NCBI GenBank assembly: GCA_902783795.1 | Contig: CACZSO010000230.1 | Location: 1 to 10,717, forward strand | Direction of reading: 5' to 3' | Source of the DNA: an uncultured Eubacteriales bacterium | Lineage (GTDB): Bacteria > Bacillota > Clostridia > Lachnospirales > Lachnospiraceae | DNA length: 10,717 nt | Shown: positions 1 through 7,472 of the stretch, one piece after another | Layout: each line of letters opens with the position of its first letter | How positions within the stretch are numbered: the first letter of the stretch is position 1 | Notes under the pieces: generated by a model | Seen by the model: only the letters and a program-made list of their open reading frames with translations | Told to the model about the DNA's origin: nothing | Databases searched by the model: none | Position numbers and translations under genes: made by a program

Positions 1-605
1 ATCATGACATTGTCCGGGTCACCGCCGAAGTTCTCGATATTGTCATGGACCCACTGAAGGGCTGCGACCATGTCCATATTGCCGAGGTTTCCGGAGTGTT
101 TATACTTCTCACCGTAGTCGGACAGATCCAGATAGCCGATGATGTTCAGACGATGGTTGATGGAGACAACAACGACATCGCCGTACTTGGAAAGCTCTTC
201 ACCGTCATAGGCATAAAGTTCTATGGAAGAACCGGTAGCAAATCCGCCGCCATGGATCCATACCATGACCGGGCGTTTCCGACCAGCTTCCGGGTTCTGT
301 GTCCAGACGTTCAAGTACTGGCATTCTTCATCCTGTGTCCAGTGGATATGGGGCACATAGTAAGCATCATGAGCGATGACTGTGGAAATCTCGGGCGAGA
401 CCGGTCCGAATGCATGGGCGCGCTTTACGCCTTCCCAGGGCTCTACCGGCTTCGGCTCTTCGAAACGCTTAGCATCCGCGTACTTGATGCCGCGGAAAAT
501 GTAGGTGCCTTCCGTGACCAGACCACGCACCTTGCCGGCCTTGGTTTCCACGATGGCCGATGCAGGGTCGCAAATGACTTTCTGTGTTAATCTCTTGGGA
601 TACAT
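1..605 (-). CDS. Type-B carboxylesterase, copy B' (partial, C-terminus beyond left edge)
   Basis: N-terminal 201 residues of an alpha/beta-hydrolase of the carboxylesterase type-B (cholinesterase-like, PF00135-type) family, which hydrolyses carboxylic esters. Visible are the family N-terminal pattern (YIFRGIKYADAKRF near 35-48), the ECQYLNVW strand, and the oxyanion-hole HGGG at 118-121. The window ends at GGDPDNVM, five residues before the expected nucleophile Ser206, so catalytic competence cannot be judged. The ATG at 605-603 has GGAGG nine bases upstream. By eye it differs from the complete copy B (2309-3904) at 19 of 201 residues, and the two align without gaps at a DNA offset of exactly 3299 bases. 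It is the fourth and last visible gene of the esterase array, 37 bases after copy A'. No signal peptide is seen, so a cytoplasmic location is inferred. The substrate is unknown. Confidence 0.9.
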   Translation of the reverse strand, partial: MYPKRLTQKVICDPASAIVETKAGKVRGLVTEGTYIFRGIKYADAKRFEEPKPVEPWEGVKRAHAFGPVSPEISTVIAHDAYYVPHIHWTQDEECQYLNVWTQNPEAGRKRPVMVWIHGGGFATGSSIELYAYDGEELSKYGDVVVVSINHRLNIIGYLDLSDYGEKYKHSGNLGNMDMVAALQWVHDNIENFGGDPDNVM

Positions 606-642
606 TTATTTCATCCTCCATTATATGTGAAAGTTAGTCTCA

Positions 643-2262
643 TCAGATCTCAAGATCTGCACCGTCTCTGCCGGGATTGGGCTTTCCATTTCCGATCAGT
701 CCGAACATGGACGCGAAATCCACCGGCGGAAGCATGGCCATCAGCTGATCATCGAAGTCTGCTTCGGCACGGATGTTCCGGTCAAAGATCATGATATTGG
801 ATTTATCCGGCTCCACCGGCTTCCATTCGGGGATCAGGCTGTTGTTGGGGTTGCCGGTCTTTCCGAAGGCCAGCCAGGAAGAACACATGGCATCTTCCAG
901 CTTATCGGACTCTTCCGGCACATAGGCAGATTCCAGATACCGGGCATTGTGGAACATGAAGGGTTCTTCCGCATTATGCCAGGCTGTCAGGCCGCCGTCC
1001 CAGTCTGTCTCGAAGGAGAACATGTACTCATAAGCCGGTGCTGTAGCGTTCTTAGCCCTGTCTTTCACGAATTCGATCAGGCCGGGACGCATCAATGTGT
1101 CGGTGTAAAGAACGTCGATGACCTTGTGGTCCGGGTAAGCTTTCCGGAAGGCTTCTGCGATCTCATCGCCCTTATCGCCGAATTTCTCGCGGATCATCTG
1201 AAGGGCTTCCTCATCTGAATACAGGTTCTTTGACTGAGGAAGGGCGCGGGCGGCCGCATACTGCATCTCGCCCAGGTTCGAGCCGATGATCATGGGGATG
1301 TTCAGAGATTCTTTACGCCAGCCTAAATGAGCCGGATTGCCAAAGTAGTAATCATCATCGGTGATGGGGCCCCAGCTGGGAGTGGGAACACCTTCCTGAC
1401 GGCACTGATAAATGCCTTTGATCACGGCAGCGTCCAGATCATACCAGGAAACTGTCTCGATCTCTTTGATGGTCTCTTTGGTAAGGCCCAGGTTCGCTAC
1501 GATCTTATCTGCGAAATCCTGGTTTACTTTCCGCTGATTAGCATCCCAGTGAAGGGAAGCGCCGCCGGACTGCATGACTGCCTTGTGGAACAGGCCGTCT
1601 GCTGCGGGGGTCTGCAGCATGGAAAGGACCTTGTCACCGCCGCCGGACTGGCCCATGATGGTCACATTGTCCGGATCTCCGCCGAAGCCTTCGATGTTCT
1701 CTTTGATCCATTTCAGCGCGTAAACCAGGTCTCCTAAGCCTGCCACGCCTGAATAACGGTACTCTTCCCCATAGTTGGAAAGATCCAGATAACCCAGGAC
1801 ATTCAGACGATGATTCAGGTTTACCACTACTACATCGCCGTATTCAGCCATGTTCTCGCCGTCGTAAGCATAAAGTTCAACAGAAGAACCGCCGGACCAG
1901 CCGCCGCCGTGGAACCATACCATAACAGGTTTTTTCGCATTTTTATCCAGACTCTTGGTCCAGATGTTCAGGTACTGACAATGTTCATTCTCGGGCCAGA
2001 GATAATGGGGGACCCAGGGCTCGTCCCAGGCCAGGCCTGTGGTGATCTGGCTGGAAACATAGCCGTACACCAGGGCTTCCTTCACGCCTTCCCAGGGTTC
2101 TACTTCCCGGGGCAGATGAAACCGGTCAGCATCCGCGTATTTGATGCCGCGGAAGATGTAGTTGCCTTCCACGACAGCACCACGCACCTTGCCGGCCTTT
2201 GTCTCTACCACAGCCTTATCATGGCCGGTAATGACCGTCTGAGTTAATTTGTGCATGTACAT
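643..2262 (-). CDS. Type-B carboxylesterase, copy A'
   Basis: Complete 539-residue type-B carboxylesterase, a normal length for bacterial members such as p-nitrobenzyl esterases. Expected catalytic elements are present: oxyanion HGGG at 118-121, nucleophile Ser206 in GQSGGG, acid Glu332 in SNLGEM, and His429 in AWHNAEE. The elbow reads G-Q-S-G-G instead of the common G-E-S-A-G. The start MYMHKL has AGGAG with a 10-base spacer, the same arrangement as copy A. It is about 90% identical to copy A over the first 230 residues but far less so over 231-300, and the C-terminal tail differs (a Gly/Pro/Asn-rich stretch before GADLEI). No N-terminal hydrophobic signal is seen, so it is probably cytoplasmic. 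It lies 46 bases after copy B and 37 bases before B', with no terminator between, so co-transcription is likely. Family and triad are clear; the natural ester substrate cannot be read from sequence. Confidence 0.93.
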   Translation of the reverse strand: MYMHKLTQTVITGHDKAVVETKAGKVRGAVVEGNYIFRGIKYADADRFHLPREVEPWEGVKEALVYGYVSSQITTGLAWDEPWVPHYLWPENEHCQYLNIWTKSLDKNAKKPVMVWFHGGGWSGGSSVELYAYDGENMAEYGDVVVVNLNHRLNVLGYLDLSNYGEEYRYSGVAGLGDLVYALKWIKENIEGFGGDPDNVTIMGQSGGGDKVLSMLQTPAADGLFHKAVMQSGGASLHWDANQRKVNQDFADKIVANLGLTKETIKEIETVSWYDLDAAVIKGIYQCRQEGVPTPSWGPITDDDYYFGNPAHLGWRKESLNIPMIIGSNLGEMQYAAARALPQSKNLYSDEEALQMIREKFGDKGDEIAEAFRKAYPDHKVIDVLYTDTLMRPGLIEFVKDRAKNATAPAYEYMFSFETDWDGGLTAWHNAEEPFMFHNARYLESAYVPEESDKLEDAMCSSWLAFGKTGNPNNSLIPEWKPVEPDKSNIMIFDRNIRAEADFDDQLMAMLPPVDFASMFGLIGNGKPNPGRDGADLEI

Positions 2263-2308
2263 AATTTATGATCTCCTTTTATTAGGGTTGAGGTGTCTTA
2301 CCATTTCA

Positions 2309-3904
2309 TTACAGACTCTGCCTAGGGCCGCCGCCGAACACGCTGCCGAACATATTGCCCATGGAGCGTTTCACATTCTTGTTATACTCCTGGAACTTCT
2401 TGTCATGGTCATGCATGACATAGGATTTCGCATCAAAGAAATAGGTAGCGCCAGGCTCTTCCTGATAGGAGGGCCACTTAAGATCCATGCCGTCATGATT
2501 CGGATTTCCGGTCTTCGCCAATGCGACCCAGGCGCCGGTCATCTCATCCTGCATCTTCTCGGAAACGCCGGGGATATAAGACGCTTCCAGATATTCAGCA
2601 TTGTGGAACATATAAGCTTCTTCCGCATTATGCCAGCCGGTGGTGCCGCCGTCATAGGGGAATTCCGTGGGGATCATCCAGTTATAGACCGGTGCCGCTC
2701 CCGGAACCTTGGATCTTGCTTCCACGTACTGTACGGTACCAAGACGTGTACCAGAGTCGATGAAAGCCATATCCACCAGAGGTTTGTTCGGATAAGCCTT
2801 CTTAAATTCTGCTTTCGCTGCCTCCAGATTCTCACCATAAAGATCCTGAAGCAGTTTCTCCACCTGTTCCTCTGACCACTCGTTCTTATTGCCTTCATAA
2901 GGTGCGAATACATGGTTGTTCGCGAATTCGCCGAACAGACATCCGGCCAGGACGGGGATATGCTTCGTCTCTTCACGGAAGCCATGAAGGATGGGGCTGC
3001 CCATGTAGACTTCACCGTCATACAGCGGTCCCCAGGAACCTATATGAAGATCATAGGCGGCTCTGGCCAGTTTATAGTAGGGAATCGTCTCGATCTTTTC
3101 GATGGTGTCTTTGGTAAGCCCTAAGTATTCCACGATCTTAGCCGCCTGGGGCTGGCTGTTCTCATGGGTCCTCTCTCTGGGATTATCCTTATCCTCAAAC
3201 AGAAGGCCGGACTGGATGGAGGCTTTGCAGAACAGGCCGTCGGCAGAAGGCATCTGAAGTAAAGATTCCACCTTCATACCGCCGCCGGACTGGCCCATGA
3301 TCATGACATTGTCCGGGTCACCGCCGAAGGCGTCAATGTTTTCATGCACCCACTGAAGGGCGGCCACCATATCCATATTGCCCAGATTGGCGGAATTCTT
3401 ATACTTTTCGCCATAAGCTGACAGGTCCAGATAGCCGATAATGTTCAGCCGGTGGTTGATGGAGACTACCACTACATCGCCGAAGGATGACAGGTTCTCA
3501 CCATCATAGGCAAAAAGCTCAATGGATGAACCGGTGGAGAATCCGCCGCCATGGATCCAGACCATGACCGGACGTTTACGTCCTTTTTCAGGCTTCTGAG
3601 TCCAGATGTTCAAGTACTGGCAATCCTCGTCCTGTGTCCAATGTACATGAGGCACATAATAGGCATCATGGGCGATCACTGTGGAGATCTCCGGAGATAC
3701 AGGGCCATAGGCATGGGCACGTTTTACACCTTCCCAGGGCTGTACCGGCTTTGGTTCTTCAAACCGTTTCGCATCCGCATACTTGATGCCGCGGAAAATG
3801 TAGGTTCCCTCGGTGACAAGACCTCTCACCTTGCCGGCCTTTGTCTCTACAATGGCTGACTGAGGATCACAGATGACTTTCTGTGTTAATCTTTTCGGAT
3901 ACAT
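2309..3904 (-). CDS. Type-B carboxylesterase, copy B
   Basis: Complete 531-residue type-B carboxylesterase of the second subtype in the array. Motifs: HGGG at 118-121, Ser206 in GQSGGG, Glu326 in CLFGEF, and His425 in GWHNAEE, giving a plausible Ser-Glu-His triad. Compared with the A copies, the N-terminus starts MYPKRLTQKVICDP, the segment after the nucleophile (about 235-255) is charged and Asn/Gln-rich, and the tail ends in a Gly/Met-rich stretch (MGNMFGSVFGGG). The ATG is preceded by AAGGAGG with a nine-base spacer, and that Shine-Dalgarno sits only five bases past the stop of copy A. This 21-base junction suggests translational coupling. No signal peptide or membrane segment is visible. 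It probably hydrolyses small soluble esters inside the cell, possibly from plant or host material or xenobiotics; this is inference from the family only. Confidence 0.93.
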   Translation of the reverse strand: MYPKRLTQKVICDPQSAIVETKAGKVRGLVTEGTYIFRGIKYADAKRFEEPKPVQPWEGVKRAHAYGPVSPEISTVIAHDAYYVPHVHWTQDEDCQYLNIWTQKPEKGRKRPVMVWIHGGGFSTGSSIELFAYDGENLSSFGDVVVVSINHRLNIIGYLDLSAYGEKYKNSANLGNMDMVAALQWVHENIDAFGGDPDNVMIMGQSGGGMKVESLLQMPSADGLFCKASIQSGLLFEDKDNPRERTHENSQPQAAKIVEYLGLTKDTIEKIETIPYYKLARAAYDLHIGSWGPLYDGEVYMGSPILHGFREETKHIPVLAGCLFGEFANNHVFAPYEGNKNEWSEEQVEKLLQDLYGENLEAAKAEFKKAYPNKPLVDMAFIDSGTRLGTVQYVEARSKVPGAAPVYNWMIPTEFPYDGGTTGWHNAEEAYMFHNAEYLEASYIPGVSEKMQDEMTGAWVALAKTGNPNHDGMDLKWPSYQEEPGATYFFDAKSYVMHDHDKKFQEYNKNVKRSMGNMFGSVFGGGPRQSL

Positions 3905-3925
3905 TTATCTCTTCCTCCTTAACTC

Positions 3926-5533
3926 TTACAATTCCAGATCTGCGCCGGTAAAGCCGATGCTGTTAAAGCTGAATACCCGGGGTCCCGGAGGCGGGAATGC
4001 TGCCATCAGCTCTTTATCATGATCCGTGACCAGACGAAGATTGCGGTCCAGGATCATGGTATTCGATGCATCGCCTTCCCCTTCTACCGGTTTCCATTCC
4101 GGAATCAGCGGATTATCCGGGCAGCCGGTCTTCGCAAAGCTGACCCAGGCTGATGTCATGGCATCTTCCATCTTATCAGACGCTTCCGGAACGAAGGCAG
4201 ACTCTAAATAACGGGCATTGTGGAACATAAAAGGTTCTTCCGCATTATGCCAGGCAGTCGTGCCGCCTTCCCAGTCAGATTCAAAGGCAAACAGATATTC
4301 ATAAACAGGCGCTTTGGCATGACGGGCCCTGTCCTTGCAGAACTGGATGAGTCCGGGTCTCTGGCCTATGTCAGTAAAGAGGATGTCAATGATCCTATGA
4401 TCCGGATAGGCTTTCTTAAAGGCCTCGATCAAAGCTTCTGTCCTGTCGCCGAATTTCTCTCTGATCATGGCTTCAGCTTCTTCATCGGTATAAAGATTCT
4501 TGGACTGAGGAAGGTCGAAAGCAGCTTTGTGCGCACCTTCACCCAGGTTGCAGCCAATGATCATGGGGATATCCAGGGACTCTTCCCTCCAGCCTTTATT
4601 AGCCGGATTGCCGAAATAATAGTCATTATCCACCACAGGCGACCACATGGGCGGTGTCTTTCCATCCTGTCTGAACTGCCAGATGGCTTTAATGACTGCT
4701 GCAGAGAAATCGTACCAGTCGATGGTCTCGATCTCTTTTATGGTTTCTTTGGTAAGTTTCAGGTTCCTGACCACATAGTCTGCGAAGTCCCGGTTGTTCT
4801 CACCGGCCTTGGGGTCGAAGTTCAGCCTTGCGCCGCCGGACTGCATGACAGCTTTATGGAACAGGCCGTCCGCTGCAGGAGTCTGCAGCATGGAAAGGAC
4901 TTTGTCACCGCCGCCGGACTGGCCCATGATAGTGACATTGTCAGGATCACCGCCGAAGGCTTCAATGTTTTCTTTGACCCATTTCAGTGCCCACACCAGG
5001 TCGCCCAGACCGGCCACGCCTGAATATTTGTATTCTTCGCCGTAGTTGGAGAGATCCAGATATCCCAGGACGCCCAGCCGGTGGTTTAAGTTCACCACTA
5101 CTACATCGCCGTACTCGGACAGGTTTTCGCCATCATAAGCATACAGTTCTACTGCCGATCCTCCGGACCATCCGCCGCCATGGAACCAGAACATGACCGG
5201 TTTTTTAGCGTTTTTGTCCAATGTCCCGGTCCAGATGTTCAGGTACTGGCAGTGCTCGTTTTCAGGCCAGAGATAGTGCGGCACATAGGGTTCGTCGTGA
5301 GCCAGGCCGGTGGTCAGCTGGCAGCTGTTATAGCCGTAGACCAGTGCCTCTTTCACTCCTTCCCAGGGCTGCACATCATGGGGCAGATGGAAACGTTCGG
5401 CGTCAGCATATTTGATGCCGCGGAAGATGTATCTGCCTTCCACGATGGCGCCGCGTACTTTTCCTGCTTTTGTCTGCACGACGGCCTTATCATGTCCCGT
5501 AATGACCGTCTGCGTCAGTTTGTGCATGTACAT
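3926..5533 (-). CDS. Type-B carboxylesterase, copy A (first gene of the array)
   Basis: Complete 535-residue type-B carboxylesterase and first gene of the four-gene array. HGGG at 118-121, Ser206 in GQSGGG, Glu332 in CNLGEG and His429 in AWHNAEE form the expected oxyanion hole and triad, at the same residue numbers as copy A'. I start it at the ATG giving MYMHKL. An in-frame TTG nine bases upstream (5542) would extend the ORF but lies only one base from the GGAG, whereas the ATG has a normal 10-base spacer and matches the start of copy A'. The C-terminal tail (FPPPGPRVFSFNSIGFTGADLEL-like, from about 510) differs from A' in length and content. A good promoter lies about 45-75 bases upstream, and the suf terminator separates it from the genes before. 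No secretion signal is seen. Substrate unknown. Confidence 0.93.
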   Translation of the reverse strand: MYMHKLTQTVITGHDKAVVQTKAGKVRGAIVEGRYIFRGIKYADAERFHLPHDVQPWEGVKEALVYGYNSCQLTTGLAHDEPYVPHYLWPENEHCQYLNIWTGTLDKNAKKPVMFWFHGGGWSGGSAVELYAYDGENLSEYGDVVVVNLNHRLGVLGYLDLSNYGEEYKYSGVAGLGDLVWALKWVKENIEAFGGDPDNVTIMGQSGGGDKVLSMLQTPAADGLFHKAVMQSGGARLNFDPKAGENNRDFADYVVRNLKLTKETIKEIETIDWYDFSAAVIKAIWQFRQDGKTPPMWSPVVDNDYYFGNPANKGWREESLDIPMIIGCNLGEGAHKAAFDLPQSKNLYTDEEAEAMIREKFGDRTEALIEAFKKAYPDHRIIDILFTDIGQRPGLIQFCKDRARHAKAPVYEYLFAFESDWEGGTTAWHNAEEPFMFHNARYLESAFVPEASDKMEDAMTSAWVSFAKTGCPDNPLIPEWKPVEGEGDASNTMILDRNLRLVTDHDKELMAAFPPPGPRVFSFNSIGFTGADLEL

Positions 5534-5543
5534 AAAGTGCAAT

Positions 5544-5550
5544 CTCCTTT
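5544..5550 (-). promoter_or_regulatory. Ribosome binding site AAAGGAG of esterase copy A
   Basis: AAAGGAG lies 10 bases upstream of the ATG at 5533 and only one base from the alternative TTG at 5542. It therefore decides for the ATG. The same spacing is found before copy A' (GGAG at 2273-2276, ATG at 2262). Confidence 0.8.
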
Positions 5551-5576
5551 CATATAATCAAATTATCTCATTTAAT

Positions 5577-5606
5577 ATTATAGTAAAAGGAGATGCTTTA
5601 AGTCAC
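5577..5606 (-). promoter_or_regulatory. Probable sigma-A promoter of the esterase operon
   Basis: On the minus strand a perfect TATAAT (5582-5577) follows GTGACT (5606-5601, four of six matches to TTGACA) with an 18-base spacer. Transcription would start near 5570, giving a leader of about 37 bases before the ATG at 5533. The AT-rich stretch lies between the suf terminator and copy A, the only place in the array with room for a full promoter. The -10 is strong and the -35 imperfect, so an activator could be involved, but no operator was recognised. Confidence 0.6.
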
Positions 5607-5619
5607 GCACCGAAAACAG

Positions 5620-5655
5620 TAAAAAAGCAGACAGTTGAAAGGAACTGTCTGCTTT
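5620..5655 (-). terminator. Rho-independent terminator after the suf genes
   Basis: A perfect 13-bp inverted repeat (AAAGCAGACAGTT at 5624-5636 and its complement at 5643-5655) encloses a six-base loop. On the minus strand the GC-containing stem is followed directly by six T residues (5626-5621). It begins 28 bases after the stop codon of the SufB-family gene and before the esterase promoter, which separates the two transcription units. Confidence 0.92.
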
Positions 5656-5683
5656 CGTGATAAACCTGTATCGATCTGTTCTT

Positions 5684-6607
5684 TTATTTGAGGAAACCGT
5701 TGACGATCTGCTCTTCTGCTTCTTCCTGGGTCAGGCCAAAGGTCATGAGCTTAATGATCTGCTCTCCGGCGATCTTGCCGATGGCTGCTTCGTGGATCAG
5801 CTCTGCATCAGGGCAGTTAGCTACCACTTCAGGGATCGAAGAGATCCGGGCATCATCCATGATGATGGAATCACATTCCGAGTGGCCGTGGGCCTGGGCG
5901 TTTCCATACAGGCGGGAAATAAACGTCTGCTCAGATTCTTCTCTGGCTACAGACCTGGAAACCACATTGGCGGAGGCTCCGTCACCGTCCAGGTATACAT
6001 TGTACTCAGAAACTGCGTTCTGGATACCGTGAGTCATCAGGCGTTCATGCACCACCAGGCTGGAACCCTGGCCCAGATGAGCGTCAGACTTCCTTACGGT
6101 AGAATCCACCCCTTTGATCTGGGCCATTTCCATCTCCATATAGGAATCTTCTGCCATAAAGACTTCTGTGACCGGGTTCAGGATGCGCTTACCCATGCCG
6201 TCGCCTTCGCCGTAATGCTTCTCATAATAACGCACCTTGCACCGGTTCCCGATATGGAAAGTGTGTATACCGTCATGCTGTGAATCCTCGCCGCCGCAGT
6301 TGGAGATGCCGCAGCCGGCCACGATGGTCACGTCACAGTCATCACCGATAAAGAAATCATTATAAACTGCTTCTTTCAGGCCACTCTCCGAAAGCACCAC
6401 CGGGATATGGACCGACTCATGTTTCGTCCCCGGGGCTATATGGATGTCTATACCCGATTTATCGGTTTTCGAAGTGATCTTGATATTCTCCGTAGAATTG
6501 CGTCCAGCCGATTTTCCGTCAAAGCGGAAATTAAAAGCTCCGTCCGGCGTATCATGAAGGCCGGCTACTTCCTGCAGAATACGAAGCTGAATAGGATCAA
6601 TGTTCAT
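5684..6607 (-). CDS. sufB: SufB/SufD-family Fe-S cluster assembly scaffold (short form)
   Basis: A 307-residue protein of the SufB/SufD family, on which Fe-S clusters are built with the SufC ATPase in the cytoplasm. Family SufB proteins are usually longer (over 400 residues); this is the compact form seen in minimal two-gene systems. The SufBD core is recognisable from the beta-helix-like middle and the C-terminal block with Cys265 (NCPDAEL), His272-Glu273 (LIHEAAIGKI) and the end EQIIKLMTFGLTQEEAEEQI, which resembles the Cys/Glu-bearing block of SufB. Cys99, Cys104 and a following Gly-Gly-Glu are further possible metal-binding residues. The ATG has AGGAG with a nine-base spacer, 15 bases after the sufC stop, so the two genes form an operon ended by the terminator at 5620-5655. 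No cysteine desulfurase or SufU is in view. It could equally be named SufD; the B assignment is inference from the Cys and His-Glu residues. Confidence 0.85.
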   Translation of the reverse strand: MNIDPIQLRILQEVAGLHDTPDGAFNFRFDGKSAGRNSTENIKITSKTDKSGIDIHIAPGTKHESVHIPVVLSESGLKEAVYNDFFIGDDCDVTIVAGCGISNCGGEDSQHDGIHTFHIGNRCKVRYYEKHYGEGDGMGKRILNPVTEVFMAEDSYMEMEMAQIKGVDSTVRKSDAHLGQGSSLVVHERLMTHGIQNAVSEYNVYLDGDGASANVVSRSVAREESEQTFISRLYGNAQAHGHSECDSIIMDDARISSIPEVVANCPDAELIHEAAIGKIAGEQIIKLMTFGLTQEEAEEQIVNGFLK

Positions 6608-6622
6608 GCTGACTGTCTCCTT

Positions 6623-7348
6623 TTACTCGAATCTGTCACAGACGGCCGCTGCGGCACCTTCTTTTAATAATTCCGGAAGGATCTCTTTCGTGCCTCTGCG
6701 GGTCACCGTACCATTAGCCAGGACGATGATCTCATCTGCAATATTCAGGATGCGCTCCTGATGGGAGATGATCATGATCGTGCCCTGGATGGTCTCTCTC
6801 ATACGGCCGAACACCTGGATCAGATTCTGGAAGGACCAGAGATCGATGCCGGCTTCCGGCTCATCAAAAATGGTCAGCGGTGTGGATCTGGCCAGTACCG
6901 ATGCGATCTCTATCCGCTTTAATTCACCGCCGGACAGGGACGCATTGATCTCCCGGTTGATATAATCTCTGGCGCAGAGACCCACTTCAGAAAGATAGAG
7001 GCATGCATCCGCCGCGGGCATATTCCTTTTCCCGGAAGCCAGCCGGATCAGGTCCAGCACCTGCAGGCCTTTAAAGCGTACCGGCGTCTGGAACGCAAAG
7101 CTGATGCCTAATTTCGCACGTTCCGTAACACTCATGTCCGTGATATCCGTGTCATTGAACCAGATCTTTCCGGAAGTAGGTTTTTCAATACCGGCGATCA
7201 GACGGGCCAATGTGGATTTACCGCCGCCGTTGGGGCCGGTGACCGCAATGAATTTATTATCTTCCAGCGTAAGTGACAGGTCACGGATGATCTCCTTATC
7301 TGTTCCTTCTTCATCCACCATGAAACTCAGATTTTCTATTCTAAGCAT
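6623..7348 (-). CDS. sufC: SufC, Fe-S assembly ABC-type ATPase
   Basis: A 241-residue soluble ABC ATPase that powers Fe-S cluster assembly on its SufB/D partner. Motifs in order: Walker A GPNGGGKST at 38-46, Q-loop Gln87 (FAFQTP), signature LSGGELKR at 138-145, Walker B ending LTIFDEPEAGID (Asp162, Glu163) and H-loop His196 (IISHQ). The FQTP and FDEPEAGID wording is typical of SufC rather than transporter ATPases, and no permease is near. The ATG is preceded by AAGGAAA at a suitable distance. It lies directly upstream of its partner gene with a 15-base gap. I found no convincing promoter in the 124 bases between yajC and sufC; transcription may continue from yajC past the hairpin at 7421-7450. 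Confidence 0.93.
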   Translation of the reverse strand: MLRIENLSFMVDEEGTDKEIIRDLSLTLEDNKFIAVTGPNGGGKSTLARLIAGIEKPTSGKIWFNDTDITDMSVTERAKLGISFAFQTPVRFKGLQVLDLIRLASGKRNMPAADACLYLSEVGLCARDYINREINASLSGGELKRIEIASVLARSTPLTIFDEPEAGIDLWSFQNLIQVFGRMRETIQGTIMIISHQERILNIADEIIVLANGTVTRRGTKEILPELLKEGAAAAVCDRFE

Positions 7349-7420
7349 AAAGTCAGTTTCCTTATGTTCTAAGCAATTAAGAGCAGCAGAGATTGATCAG
7401 CCGCTTATTTACACAATAAT

Positions 7421-7450
7421 GGACACGGAACGAATACCTGCCCCGTGTCC
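7421..7450 (-). terminator. Hairpin after yajC, possible weak terminator or attenuator
   Basis: GGACACGG (7421-7428) and CCGTGTCC (7443-7450) form a perfect 8-bp stem with a 14-base loop, 22 bases beyond the yajC stop. On the minus strand it is followed by ATTATTGTG, which is U-rich but not a clean T run, so termination is probably incomplete. Outer AT pairs could extend the stem with one bulge. It may separate yajC from sufC or lower read-through. Confidence 0.5.
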
Positions 7451-7472
7451 TTATCTTTGAAAACTTCAAGGA

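Larger units (their letters stand above)
1..5533 (-). repeat. Tandem duplication of a two-gene esterase unit (A-B-A'-B')
   Basis: Four esterase genes alternate between two subtypes. The start of A to the start of A' is 3271 bases and that of B to B' is 3299 bases, so the unit is about 3.3 kb. Bases 1-30 are identical to 3300-3329, and copies B and B' align gap-free at that offset over the visible 605 bases. Start codon contexts are also subtype-specific: the A copies share MYMHKL with a 10-base spacer, and the B copies share MYPKRL with a nine-base spacer. The simplest history is an older A/B duplication, then duplication of the whole pair, then divergence. The left boundary is outside the window, so the copy number may be higher than four. 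Confidence 0.88.

Noticed and set aside
644..659. Small inverted repeat CAGATC-TCAA-GATCTG at the end of copy A'
   Set aside because: It lies mostly within the codons for the ADLEI end, has no T run, and is short enough to be chance.
1810..2247. Several plus-strand open frames of 60-270 codons across the esterase, suf and sec genes
   Set aside because: They lie wholly opposite convincing minus-strand genes, recur at equivalent places in the paralogous esterases, and show no family motifs or ribosome sites; they are shadows.
2249..2875. Plus-strand 208-codon open frame starting in the A'-B spacer
   Set aside because: It is antisense to the conserved C-terminal half of copy B, and its sequence follows from the reverse complement of that gene.
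1..5533. Esterase array as a mobile element or phage insertion
   Set aside because: No transposase, integrase, terminal repeats or tRNA junction is visible, and base composition looks like that of the neighbouring genes.
5534..5542. Upstream TTG start for esterase copy A
   Set aside because: It is one base from the Shine-Dalgarno core, and the extra residues have no counterpart in copy A'.
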